NCBI RefSeq assembly: GCF_003086295.3
Contig: NC_092040.1
Coordinates: 55,097,559-55,161,558, forward strand
Direction of reading: 5' to 3'
DNA length: 64,000 nucleotides
Source of the DNA: Arachis hypogaea
Taxonomy: Eukaryota; Streptophyta; Magnoliopsida; Fabales; Fabaceae
Shown: one piece after another, positions 46,439-56,759 of the stretch
How positions within the stretch are numbered: position 1 is the stretch's first letter
Layout: every line of letters begins with the position of its first letter
Notes under the pieces: model-generated
What the model was told of the DNA's origin: nothing
Seen by the model: only the letters and a program-made list of their open reading frames with translations
The model's database searches: none
Position numbers and translations under genes: made by a program

Positions 46439-46860
46439 TCATAGATACTCAGAGTCATGTTGGAACCTCCCAACACCAAACTTAGAGTTTGAATGTGGGG
46501 GTTTAACACCAAACCTAGAAGTTGGTTGTGGTCTCCAAACACCAAACTTAGAGTTTGACTGTGGGGGCTCTGTTTGACTCTGTTTTGAGAGAAGCTCTTC
46601 ATGCTTCCTCTCGATGGTTACAGAGGGATATCCTTGAGCCTTAAACACAAGGGATTCTTCATTCACTTGAATGATCAATTCTCCTCTGTCAACATCAATC
46701 ACAGCCTTTGCTGTGGCTAGGAAGGGTCTGCCAAGGATGATGGATTCATCCATGCACTTCCCATTCTCTAGGACTATGAAATCAGAAGGGATGTAATGGT
46801 CTTCAATCTTTACCAAAACATCCTCTACAAGTCCATAAGCTTATTTTCTTGAATTGTCTG
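46439..46860 (-). pseudogene. gag-protease C-terminal fragment, outer part of element B
   Basis: Carries only the protease tail: YIPSDFIVLEN, IILGRPFLATAKAVIDVDRG, then three NSKFGV-type repeats. It is cut at 46860 (GTCTG) by the LTR that follows. In the intact copy GTCTG is followed by CCAATTG (about 51278), which shows where the insertion struck. An in-frame stop is also seen near 46845. Confidence 0.75.
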
Positions 46861-48643
46861 TGGTGGACGAAATTGTGATCACTATTCTTTGATTTGCATT
46901 TATTGTAGAATTGTGGAACTTAGGATTTTTGGCACGAGTGAACACAACTCCGTTCAACTAACCAGCAAGTGTACTGGGTCGTCCAAGTAATAAACCTTAC
47001 GTGAGTAAGGGTCGATCCCACAGAGATTGTTGGTATGAAGCAAGCTATGGTCACCTTGCAAATCTCAGTTAGGCAGAAAAAAGGGGAATTGTGATTATTG
47101 GAATAAATAATAAAAAGGAATAATAAAAGGGATAGAATACTTATGCAGATTCATTGGTAGGAATTTCAGATAAGCGGATGGAGATGCTGTAGAGCCCAAG
47201 GACGCCTGCTCTCCTATTGCTTCTACTCAATCCTTCTTACTCCTTTCCATGGCAAGCTTTGTATAGGGGTTCACCATCAACTGTGGCTACTTTCAATCCT
47301 CTCGGGGAAATATCCTATGCGGCTGTCACTCGCACAGCTAACCAGTCTGGAGGCATCACCCATGGTTGATGGCTACATCCCATCCTCGCAGTGAAAACTA
47401 ATGCTCACGCACTCTGTCACAGTACGGCTAATCATCGGTTGGTTCCCTCCCCTACTGGAATAGAATCTCTCTTTTGCGTCTGTCACTAACGCCCAGCAGG
47501 TTACAAGTTTGAAGCACGTCACAGTCATTCATTACCGGAATCCTACTCGGAATACCACAGACAAGGTGAGACTTTCCGGATTCTCAGGATCCTACTCGGA
47601 ATACCACAGACAAGGTTAGACTTTCCGGATCCTCATAAATGCCGCCATCTATCTAGCTTATACCACGAAGATTCTGTTGGGGAATCTAAGAGATACGCAT
47701 TCAAGCTCTGTTGCATGTAGAACGGAAGTGGTTGTCAATCACGCGCATTCATAAGTGAGAATGATAATGAGGGTAATCTGACTCATAACATTCACCATGT
47801 TCTTGGGTACGAATGAATATCTTGGAATAAGAATAAGAGAGATTTGAATAAAAGATAATAGAATTTCATTAATACTTGAGGTACAGCAGAGCTCCACACC
47901 CTTAATCTATGGTGTGCAGAAACTCCACCGTTGAAAATACATAAGCAAAAGGTTCAGGCCGAATGGCCAGCCCCCCTAACGTGATCACAGGATTCCAAAT
48001 ACAATCCAGGATGTCTAATACAATAGATAAATGTCCTATATATACTAGACTAGCTACTAGGGTTTACATGAGTAAGTAATTGATGCATAAATCCACTTCC
48101 GGGGCCCACTTGGTGTATGCTTGGGCTGAGCTTGATCAATCCACGAGTAGAGGCATTTCTTGGCGTCAAACTCCAGGTTATGACGTGTTTTGGGCGTTCA
48201 ACTCCGGATCATGACGTTTTTCTGGCGTTTAACTCCAGACAGCAGCATGAACTTGGCGTTTAACGCCAAGTTACGTCGTCATTCTTCGAATAAAGTATGA
48301 ACTATTATATATTGCTGGAAAGCCCTGGATGTCTACTTTCCAACGCCGTTGAGAGCGCGCCAATTGGAGTTCTGTAGCTCCAGAAAATCCATTTCGAGTG
48401 CAGGGAGGTCAGATTCCAACAGCATCAGCAGTCCTTTTGTCAGCCTTCTTCAGAGTTTTGCTCAAATCCCTCAATTTCAGTCAGAATTTACCTGAAATCA
48501 CAGAAAAACACACAAACTCATAGTAAAGTCCAGAAATGTGAATTTAACATAAAAACTAATGAAAACATCCCTAAAAGTAGCTCAAACTTACTAAAAACTA
48601 TATAAAAACAATGCCAAAAAGCGTATAAATTATCCGCTCATCA
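46861..48643 (-). repeat. middle LTR of element B (inner element 3' LTR)
   Basis: 1783 bp, TGATGAGCGG...CGTCCACCA in - sense, clearly different in sequence from the outer pair. It has TATA TATATATAGG (48043-48050, inverted), GGCGTTTAAC-type words at 48160-48270 upstream of it, and stem-loop CCTTAC-TCAC-GTAAGG (46995-47010). Confidence 0.8.
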
Positions 48644-48681
48644 CAACACCAAACTTAAATTGTTGCTTGTCCCCAAGCAAC
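48644..48681 (-). other. stem-loop plus tract before the middle LTR
   Basis: In - sense GTTGCTTG-GGGA-CAAGCAAC (48681-48662), then AATTTAAGTTTGGTGTTG, abutting the LTR. Third occurrence of this arrangement, and it shows that the inner element is complete at its 3' end. Confidence 0.65.
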
Positions 48682-49689
48682 TGAAAATCAAATAGGATAA
48701 AAGAAGAGAATATACTGTAAATTCCAGAATATCAATGAATATTAATTTAATTAGATGAGCGGGACTTGTAGCTTTTTGCTTCTGAACAGTTTCGGCATCT
48801 CACTTTTTCCTTTGTAGTTTAGAGTGATTGGCTTCTCTAGGAACTTAGAATTTCGGATAGTGTTATTGACTCTCCTAGTTAAGCATGTTGATTCTTGAAC
48901 ACAGCTACTTATGAGTCTTGGCCGTGGCCCTAAGCACTTTGTCTTCCAGTATTACCACCGGATACACAAATGCCACAGACACATAACTGGGTGAACCTTT
49001 TCAGATTGTGACTCAGCTTTGATAAAGTCCCCAGTTAGTGGTGTCCAGAGCTCTTAAGCACACTCTTTTGGATCACGACTTTAACCACTCAGTCTCAAGC
49101 TTTTCACTTGGACCTTCATGACACAAGCACATGGTTAGGGACAGCTTGATTTAGCCGCTTAGGCCTGGATTTAACTTCCTTGGGCCCTCCTATCCATTAA
49201 TGCTCAAAGCCTTGGATCCTTTTTACCCTTGCCTTTTGATTTTAAGGGCTATTGGCTTTTTCTACTGCTCCTTCTTTTTCTCTTTCTATTTTTTTTTTCG
49301 CCATTTTTTTTTCGCACAAACTTTTGCTTTTCACTGCTTTTTCTTGCTTCAAGAATCAATTTCATGATTTTTTTCAAATCATCAATAACATTTCTCTTTG
49401 TTCATCATTCTTTCAAGAGCCAACAATTTTAACACTCATAAACAACAAGATCAAAAATATGCACTGTTCAAGCATTCATTCAGAAAACAAAAATTATTGC
49501 CACCACATCAATATAATTAAATTAAATTCAATAATAATTTCGAAATTTATGTACTTCTTGTTCTTTTGAATTAAAACATTTTTCATTTAAGAGAAGTGAA
49601 GGACTAATGGATTTTATTCATAGCTTTAAGGCATGGTTACATACTAATGATCATGAAATAAAGACACAAAACATAGATAAACATAATAC
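48682..49689 (-). other. non-coding 3' region, inner part of element B
   Basis: Collinear with 11521-12697. No coding sense. Confidence 0.5.
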
Positions 49690-49994
49690 TAAAAACCGAA
49701 AAACAGAAAGAAAATAAAGAACAAGGAATGAATCCACCTGAGTGAGGGTGGTGCCTTCTTGAAGGTCCAATGGTGCTTTTTGAGCTCCTCTATGTCTCTT
49801 CCTTGCTTCTGTTGAATGCTTCCAATATTTGTGTGGAGGACAACTTATCCCCTGAGGTATCTCAGGGATCTCTTGATTTGCAGCCACATGTTCTACCACT
49901 GAGCTATGACGGCTTATATTTTTTTTCATCTCCCAAGACTCAGAGGTGGAAGCTTTTGTCTTCCCTTTGAGGTTTCTCTGGCTTTAGGTGCCAT
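49690..49994 (-). pseudogene. ORF2 remnant, inner part of element B
   Basis: The ATG at 49994 (MAPKARETS...) is followed by a frame-shifted basic stretch, SWEM, then the tRNA-Cys-derived segment read as SSVVEHVAANQ, then EIPEIPQGISCPPHKYW, the ORF2 C-terminal text. The central domain present at 44862-45297 is gone, as in element A. Confidence 0.6.
49867..49910 (-). other. tRNA-Cys(GCA)-derived segment, copy 2
   Basis: In - sense CATAGCTCAGTGGTAGAAC keeps a near-perfect D-arm (A/B-box side), followed by an anticodon arm with loop CTGCAAA and 3' strand TCAAGAG. The 5' strand of the anticodon stem is changed (TGTGG), so pairing is lost. T-arm absent. Partner of 11391-11435. Confidence 0.7.
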
Positions 49995-50028
49995 TAATGG
50001 TAATGAAAAAGCAAAAAGCTATGCTTTT

Positions 50029-50066
50029 ACCACACCAAACTTAGAAAATTGCTCGCCCTCGAGCAA
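50029..50066 (-). other. ORF2-proximal stem-loop plus tract, inner part
   Basis: In - sense TTGCTCG-AGGG-CGAGCAA (50066-50049), then TTTTCTAAGTTTGGTGTGG. Perfect 7-bp stem, same place as 11220-11256. Confidence 0.55.
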
Positions 50067-50282
50067 GAGAAGAAAGAAAAGATGATGAAGAAGAAGAAGA
50101 GATGGAGGGATGTGTGTATTCGGTTATATGGGTGGGTTTGGGTGGGAAAGAGTTTTGAATTTTGAAGGTGAGAGGGGAAGAGTGGATAGAAGTGAGTGGT
50201 GAATAAAATTTGGGAATTGTGACATGAGGAATTCAAATCACAAAAATAGGATTAGAAGGTAAGGTGGGAATATGGTAGGTGG

Positions 50283-50338
50283 GGATCCTGTGGGGTCCAC
50301 AGATCCTGAGGTAGGGATCCTGTGGGGTCCACAGATCC
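50283..50338 (-). other. duplicated hairpin downstream of the array
   Basis: Two tandem copies (50283-50306 and 50315-50338) of GGATCCTGTGG-GGT-CCACAGATCC, about 32 bp apart. Other elements have one copy. Confidence 0.5.
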
Positions 50339-50369
50339 TGAGGTGAAAAGAAATACCATTCCTTCTCCA

Positions 50370-50650
50370 TATAGGCGTGTAAAATGCCTTCATGCATCAT
50401 TCTGGCGTTCAAACGCCCATTGGTGCATGTTCTGGGCGTTCAACGCCCATGTGATGCATGTTTCTGGCGTTGAACGCCAGTTTCATGCTTGTTCCTGGCG
50501 TTCAGCGCCAGTTTGTCCTCTCTGTGCACCATCCTGGCGTTTAACGCCAGGTTGTTGCTTGTTTTGGGTGTTCAGCGCCAGAATGGTGCTCTGTTCTGGC
50601 GTTGAACGCCGGCCAGATGCACCTTCTGGGCGTTGAACGCCAGCCCGTGC
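50370..50650 (-). repeat. palindromic word array, inner part of element B
   Basis: About nine units 30-40 bp apart, e.g. TGGGCGTTCAACGCCCA (50432), CTGGCGTTGAACGCCAG (50465) and CTGGCGTTCAGCGCCAG (50497). Spacers carry GTGCATG-type words. Equivalent to 10708-10990. Confidence 0.8.
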
Positions 50651-50873
50651 GTCCTCCAGGGTGAAAAATTTTTTTCTTCTGTTTTTGACTCTGTTTTTAA
50701 TTTTTTTGATTTTTTCGTGACTTCTCATGATCATGTACCTAATTAAACACAAAAATAACAAAGAAACAAAATAAAATAAAATTAGATAAATAAAATTGGG
50801 TTGCCTCCCAACAAGCGCTTCTTTAATGTCAATAGCTTGACAGTGACTCTCATGGAGCCACAAAGTGATCAGG

Positions 50874-53195
50874 TCAATTTAGTGTGGTCCCAACACCAAA
50901 CTTAGAGTTTGGATATGGGGTTTGAACACCAAACTTAGAGTTTGGTTGTGGCCTCACAACACCAAACTTAGAGTTTGATTGTGTGGGTCCTTCTTGACTC
51001 TGAACTGAGAGAAGCTCTTCATGCTTACTCTCCTTTGTCACAGAGGGATGGCCATGTGCCTTAAACACAAGGTAGTCCCCATTCAATTGAAGTACTAACT
51101 CTCCTCTGTTGACATCTATCACAGCTCCTGTTGTGGCTAGGAAAGGTCTTCCTAGGATGATGCATTCATCATCTTCCTTCCTAGTGTCTAGGATTATGAA
51201 ATCAGCAGGGATGTAAAGGCCTTCAACCTTTACTAGCACGTCCTCTACTATTCCATAAGCTTGTCTCATGGACTTGTCTGCCAATTGTAATGAGAACAAG
51301 GCAGGTTGTACCTCAATGATCCCCAGCTTCTCCATTACAAAGAGTGGCATAAGATTTATCCCTGATCCCAGATCACATAGAGCTTTTTCAAAGCTCATGG
51401 TGCCTATGGTGCAAGGTATTAAGAACTTGCCAGGATCTTGTCTCTTTTGAGGTAGAGTTTTCTGAATCCAAGTGTCTAGTTCATTAATGAGCAAGGGAGG
51501 TTCACTTTCCCAAGTCTTATTACCAAACAGCTTGGTATTCAGCTTCATGATAGCTCCTAAATATTGAGCAACTTGCTCTCCAGTCACATCTTCATCCTCT
51601 TCAGAGGAAGAATAGTCTTCAGAGCTCATGAATGGCAGAAGGAGATTTAATGGAATCTCTATGGTCTCTAGATGAGCCTCAGATTCCTCTGGATCCTCAA
51701 TAGGAAACTCCTTCTTGCTTGAAGGACGTCCCAGGAGGTCTTCCTCACTAGGATTTTCGTCCTTCTCCTCCCTAGTGCATTCGGCCACTTTGATCAAATC
51801 AATGGCCTTGCACTCTCCTTTTGGATTCTCTTCTGTATTGCTTGGGAGAGTACTGGGAGGAGTTTCAATGACTTTCTTACTCAGCTGGCCCACTTGTGCC
51901 TCCAAGTTTCTGATGGAGGATCTTGTTTCATTCATGAAACTGAAAGTGGCCTTTGACAGATCAGAGACTATATTGGCTAAATTAGAAGTGTTTTGTTCAG
52001 AATTCTCTGTCTGTTGCTGAGAAGATGATGGATATGGCTTGCTATTGCCTAGCCTATTGCGTCCACCATTGTTAAAGCCTTGTTGAGGCTTTTGTTGATC
52101 CTTCCAGGAGAAATTTGGATGATTTCTCCATGATGGGTTATAGGTGTTTCCATAAGGTTCACCCATGTAATTAACCTCTGCCATGGCAGGGTTTTCAGGA
52201 TCATAAGCTTCTTCAGAAGCTGCCTCTCTAGTACTGTTGGATGCATGTTGCAATCCATTCAGATTTTGAGAGATTATGTTGACCTGTTGAGTCAACATTT
52301 TGTTCTGAGCCAATATGGCATTCAGAGCATCAATTTCAAGAACTCCTTTCTTCTGAGGTATCCCATTATTCACAGAATTCCTCTCAGAGGTATACATGAA
52401 CTGGTTGTTTGCAACCATGTCAATGAGTTCTTGAGCCTCTTCAGGCGTTTTCTTCAGGTGAATAGATCCACCTGCAGAATGGTCCAATGACATTTTCGAA
52501 AATTCAGAGAGACCATAATAGAATATATCTAATAGGGTCCATTCTGAAAACATGTCAGATGGACATCTTTTGGTCAGCTGCTTGTATCTTTCCCAAGCTT
52601 CATAGAGGGATTCACCATCTTTTTGTTTGAAGGTTTGAACATCCACTCTCAGCTTGCTCAGCTTTTGAGGAGGAAAGAATTTATCCAAGAAGGCAGTGAC
52701 CAGCTTATCCCAGGAGTCCAGGCTATCCTTAGGTTGTGAATCCAACCATATTCTAGCTCTGTCTCTTACAGCAAAAGGGAAAAGCATGAGTCTGTAGACT
52801 TTAAGATCAACTCCATTCGTCTTTACAGTCTCACAGATCTGCAAGAACTCAGTTAAAAACTGATAAGGATCTTCAGATGGAAGTCCATAAAACTTGCAGT
52901 TTTGTTGCATTAATGCAACTAGTTGAGGCTTAAGCTCAAAGTTATTGGCTCCAATGGCAGGAATGGAGATGCTTCTTCCATCAAACTTGGATGTTGGCTT
53001 TGTGAAGTCACCAAGCATTCTCCTTGCATTATTATTATTATTATTTTCGGCTGCCATGTCCTTCTCCTGTTCGAAAATTTCTGAAAGGTTATTTCTGGAT
53101 TTTTGTAATTTAGCTTCTCTTAATTTTCTCTTCAGAGTCCTTTCAGGTTCTGGATCAACTTCAACAAGAGTGCCTTTTTCCCTGTTCCTGCTCAT
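50874..53195 (-). CDS. Gag-protease protein of element B, intact (773 aa)
   Basis: The only intact ORF1 of this family in the window. After a charged N-terminus (1-60) comes the retrotransposon gag region (about 70-245: NNFELKPQLVALMQQ, RDRARIWLDSQPKDS, FFPPQKLSKLRVDV, DIFYYGLSEFSK). A Gln/Asn-rich section follows, with YNPSWRNHPNFSW in place of a CCHC zinc knuckle, usual for Athila-type Gag. An acidic linker leads to a retropepsin-like protease (about 560-710: ALCDLGSGINLMPL with catalytic Asp, IILGRPFLATTGAVIDV). The C-terminus has three NSKFGV repeats encoded by the CTAAGTTTGGTGT word. It would form particles and cut itself, but no polymerase or integrase follows. The frame is open while A and the outer B copy are broken, so this part is the youngest or was kept. 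Confidence 0.88.
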   Translation of the reverse strand: MSRNREKGTLVEVDPEPERTLKRKLREAKLQKSRNNLSEIFEQEKDMAAENNNNNNARRMLGDFTKPTSKFDGRSISIPAIGANNFELKPQLVALMQQNCKFYGLPSEDPYQFLTEFLQICETVKTNGVDLKVYRLMLFPFAVRDRARIWLDSQPKDSLDSWDKLVTAFLDKFFPPQKLSKLRVDVQTFKQKDGESLYEAWERYKQLTKRCPSDMFSEWTLLDIFYYGLSEFSKMSLDHSAGGSIHLKKTPEEAQELIDMVANNQFMYTSERNSVNNGIPQKKGVLEIDALNAILAQNKMLTQQVNIISQNLNGLQHASNSTREAASEEAYDPENPAMAEVNYMGEPYGNTYNPSWRNHPNFSWKDQQKPQQGFNNGGRNRLGNSKPYPSSSQQQTENSEQNTSNLANIVSDLSKATFSFMNETRSSIRNLEAQVGQLSKKVIETPPSTLPSNTEENPKGECKAIDLIKVAECTREEKDENPSEEDLLGRPSSKKEFPIEDPEESEAHLETIEIPLNLLLPFMSSEDYSSSEEDEDVTGEQVAQYLGAIMKLNTKLFGNKTWESEPPLLINELDTWIQKTLPQKRQDPGKFLIPCTIGTMSFEKALCDLGSGINLMPLFVMEKLGIIEVQPALFSLQLADKSMRQAYGIVEDVLVKVEGLYIPADFIILDTRKEDDECIILGRPFLATTGAVIDVNRGELVLQLNGDYLVFKAHGHPSVTKESKHEELLSVQSQEGPTQSNSKFGVVRPQPNSKFGVQTPYPNSKFGVGTTLN

Positions 53196-54729
53196 ATGAA
53201 AGAGAAGAAAACAAGAAAAGAAAAAGGAATCCTCTATGTCACAGTATAGAGATTCCTTTATTGTTAGTAGAAGAAGAAAGGGGTAGAAGAAAGAAGAAGG
53301 ATGGATTCGGATTTGGATGAAGAGAGGTGAAGAGAAGTGTTAGTAATTAAATAAATAAAAAGAAGAAAAGAAAAGAGAAGAGAAATTTTCGAAATTAATT
53401 TTGAAAAAAAAAGGGTTAGTAATTTTCGAAAATCAAAGACAAAATATAATTAAAATTAAAATTTAGAACAAAAAGAATTTTTGAAAAAGAGAGAGAGAGT
53501 TTTCGAAAATTAGAGAGGGAAAAGTAGTTAGGTGGTTTTGAAAAATATAAGAATCAAACAAAAAGTCAGTTAGTTGATTGAAAAAGATTTGAAATCAAAT
53601 TTTGAAAAAGATAAGAAGATAAGAAGTTAGATAAGTTATTTTGAAATCAAATTTTGAAAAAAGATAAAATTTTTTTGAAAAAGATAAGATAAAATATAAA
53701 AAGATATATTTGAAAAAGATATTTGAAAAATATTTAATTTTAAACTTGACTTAACTAACAAGAAATTACAAGATAAGATTCTAGAACTTAAAGATTGAAC
53801 CTTTCTTAACAAGAAAGTAACAAACTTCAAATTTTTGAACCAATCACATTAATTGTTAGCTAATTTTCGAAAATTTGATACAAAGATAGGAAAAAGATTT
53901 TTGAAAATATTTTGAAAAATAATTTTGAAATTTTCGAAAATTATAAAAAAAATGAAAAAGATATGATTTTTGAAAAAGATTTTGAAAAGATAAGATTTTT
54001 AAAATTGAAATTTTGACTTGACTTGTAAGAAACAACTAATTTTAAAAATTTTTGACCAAGTCAACCCAAAATTTCGAAAATTTAGAGGAAAATAAGGAAA
54101 GGATATTTTTTTTTTGATTTTTGAATTTTTAATTATGAGAGAGAAAAACAACAAAAAGACTCAATGCATGAAATTTTTAGATCAAAACAAAGAATGCATG
54201 CAAGAATGGTATGAATGTCAAGATGAACACCAAGAACACTTTGAAGATCATGATGAACATCAAGAACAAAATTTTGAAAAAATTTTTAATGCGAAGAAAA
54301 CATGCAAGACACCAAACTTAGAAATCTTTAATGCATGGAAAATATGAATGCAAAAGTGCACATGAAAAACAACAAAAGACACAAAACAAGGAATCATCAA
54401 GATCAAACAAGAAGACTTGTCAAGAACAACTTGAAGATCATGAAGAACACTATGAATGCATGAGATTTTCGAAAATTGCAAGAAAAATTTTTAAAAGCAT
54501 GCAATTGACACCAAACTTAAAAATTGACTCAAGATTCAAACAAGAAACACAAAATATTTTTGATTTTTATGATTTTCTAATTTTTTTGTATTTTCATTAA
54601 TTTTTTTCGAAAATAAAGTTTGTAAAAACGAAAAATAAAAGAAAATTTTTTTTGAAAAAGATTTTTAAAAAAAGAAAAGTACCTAATCTGAGCAACAAGA
54701 TGAACCGTCAGTTGTCCATACTCGAACAA
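53196..54729 (-). other. AT-rich leader of element B
   Basis: Low-complexity GAAAAAGAT/TTTGAAAA runs without coding sense, collinear with 4795-8166 of element A minus its nested LTR. Two copies of the TTAGTTTGGTGT word occur (inverted, 54308-54321 and 54507-54520). Confidence 0.55.
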
Positions 54730-54747
54730 TCCCCGGCAACGGCGCCA
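54730..54747 (-). other. primer binding site of element B, tRNA-Asp
   Basis: TGGCGCCGTTGCCGGGGA in - sense, 6 bp from the 5' LTR edge at 54754, identical to the site of element A. Confidence 0.85.
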
Positions 54748-54753
54748 AAAACT

Positions 54754-55143
54754 TGGTGCACGAAATTGTGATCATCAATGGCGCCATCAACATGGTACGC
54801 TCAATTGCAATCTCAACTCTTTATCACAACTCCGCACAACTAACCAGCAAGTGCACTGGGTCATCCAAGTAATAAACCTTACGCGAGTAAGCGTTGATCC
54901 CATGGAGATTGTTGGTATGAAGTAAGCTATGGTCATCTTGTAAATCTCAGTCAGGCAGATTCAAACGGTTATGGTTGATTTATGAATAAAGCATAAAATA
55001 AAGATAGAGATACTTATGTAATTCATTGGTGAGAATTTCAGATAAGCGTATGGAGATGCTTTGTCCCTTCCGTCTCTCTGCTTTCCTACTGTCTTCATCC
55101 AATCCTTCTTACTCCTTTCCATGGCAAGCTGTATGTTGGGCAT
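54754..55143 (-). repeat. 5' LTR of element B, 3' end only
   Basis: About 390 bp, collinear with 41914-42303. The stem-loop has lost its outer pair (CCTTAC...GTAAGC, 54877-54892). It ends where the family 2 LTR starts (55144), in the middle of CCATGGCAAGCTGTATGTTGG sequence shared with 42281-42300. Confidence 0.85.
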
Positions 55144-56630
55144 TGACAAACCCCAATTTGACGGTTTGTTTTGTATTGAATTTAGAGCATCTTGATAACC
55201 TTTTATCACATTTAGCCTATGAATTAGCATGGTTTTGTTATCTCTCCCATATTCGTGCTTAAGTGTAAAAACATGCTTTTAAACCTTATTTTGATGAATT
55301 CTAATTTCTCTTTGATTCCATAAGATGCCTTGATGTGTTTGCTAGTAATTCCAGGATTGAAATAGGCTAGGCATGGATCGAAGGAGCAAGGAAGAAGCAT
55401 ACAAGTGGAGAGAAGCATAAAAAGTCAAAGAAGTAAAGTCAGCCATGCACGCGCACGCGCACAAGGCGCTCGCGCGCACATTGCGAAACAGGACAAGGAC
55501 GCGCACGCGTACCGTGCGCTCACGTGCCGATGGTGGCACATGACCTCATTAATGTAACACGTGCCTGGCAATTTTGGAAGGTTTTCAGCAACCAACTTTG
55601 GCGCCAAAATGCATATAAGAGCCAAGGATTGAAGGGGATTGATATACATTCACACCCATAGACTAATTAGGGGATCATTAGATAGATAGTTAGTTTTAGA
55701 AGTAGTTCTAGAGAGAGAAGCTCTCACTTCTCTCTAGGATTAGGATTAGGTTTAGGATAATCTTTCTTCTTAGATCTAGATTTAATTCATGCTTTGATTC
55801 AATTTTCTTTTATCAATTCTCAATCTTCTCATCTCTCTCTTCCTAGTTATGTGCTTTGATAATTGTAATTCTTCACTTTGTTTTTGGATATATTGTTGTT
55901 CCTTTGTTTTCTTCCAATAATGCAATTCAAGGTAATTCATAATAATTGTGTTTCTTTTGATTGTTGTTGTTAATTTCTTTCAATAATTGTTGTTAGATTC
56001 TCTTCTTGTTGTCAATTTGCTATGCTTTTCTTTTATGCCTTCCAAGTGTTTGATAAAATGCTTGGTAGGATTTTAGTGTAGGTTTTGTTCCTCTTGGCCT
56101 AGGTTGAGTAATTAGTGACTCTTGAGTTATCTAATCCTTTTGTTGATTGATAATTAGAAGTTGCTAATTGATTTGAATACCTCTAAAGCTAGTCTTTCCT
56201 TTAGGAGTTGATTAGGACTTGAGGAATCAAATTGATTCATCCACTTGACTTTCCTCCATGGTTAGAGGTTGACTAAGTGGGAGCAATGGATAATTTGTTA
56301 TCACAATTGAGGAGGATAACTAGGATAGGACTTCTAGTTCTCATATCTTGCCAAGAGCTTTGCTAGTTGTTAGTTTATTTTCTTTGCCATTTATATTTCT
56401 TGTCTAAAATCTTAAAAACCCCAAATATAACTCACAACCAATAACAAGACACTTTATTGTAAATCCTAGGGAGAACGACCCGAGGTTTAAATACTTCGGT
56501 TTATAGATTTTAGGGGTTTGTACTTGTGACAAACAAATTTTTGGATGAAAGGATTATTGCTTGGTTTAGAAACTATACTTCAACGAGATTTCATTTGTGA
56601 AATTCTAAGCCGTCAAAAATCCAATCGTCA
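55144..56630 (+). repeat. 5' LTR of family 2 element
   Basis: 1487 bp from TGACAAACCCC to CCAATCGTCA. CG-rich words (GCACGCGCACGCGCAC, 55447-55535) stand upstream of TATAAGA (55614-55620). A GA/CT hairpin follows at 55708-55736. The LTR-end stem CCGAG...CTTCGG is at 56480-56499. Confidence 0.85.
55614..55736 (+). promoter_or_regulatory. TATA box and downstream hairpin in family 2 LTR
   Basis: TATAAGA (55614) is followed about 95 bp later by GAGAGAGAAG-CTCTCA-CTTCTCTC (55711-55733 within 55708-55736). The solo LTR has the same layout with changed pairs, GAGAGAGAGG-TTCTCT-CCTCTCTC (2177-2201). The hairpin would lie near the 5' end of the transcript. Confidence 0.45.
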
Positions 56631-56633
56631 AAA

Positions 56634-56651
56634 TGGCGCCGTTGCCGGGGA
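56634..56651 (+). other. primer binding site of family 2 element, tRNA-Asp
   Basis: TGGCGCCGTTGCCGGGGA, 3 bp after the LTR end. Same tRNA as elements A and B. Confidence 0.85.
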
Positions 56652-56759
56652 TTTGCAATGGTGTTATGTTATTGGTTATTGTACATATGTAAATATTGTG
56701 AATAGGTTTACCTTTTGTTTGCTTCTTAATTTTTGTTAGTTTTATTTTGTTCTCTCACT

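Larger units (their letters stand above)
41914..55143 (-). mobile_element. element B: chimeric Ty3-type LTR retrotransposon
   Basis: In - sense: 5' LTR part (55143-54754), tRNA-Asp primer site, intact gag-protease (53195-50874), word array, broken ORF2 with tRNA-Cys segment, a first LTR (48643-46861, different subtype), then a second gag tail (46860-46439), second array, ORF2 pseudogene (45560-44616) and the 3' LTR (43541-41914). The outer LTRs match closely (about 9 differences in 390 bases by eye). The middle LTR does not. This is best read as one element inserted into the gag of another, then collapsed by recombination that removed the first gag start and the inner 5' LTR. No RT or integrase in either part. 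Its 5' LTR is cut by the family 2 element at 55144. Confidence 0.75.

Noticed and set aside
55737..55765. Interstitial telomere repeat (AGGATTAGGATTAGGTTTAGG)
   Set aside because: It is a short imperfect run inside the family 2 LTR, also present at 2203-2222, so it belongs to the LTR and not to a telomere relic.
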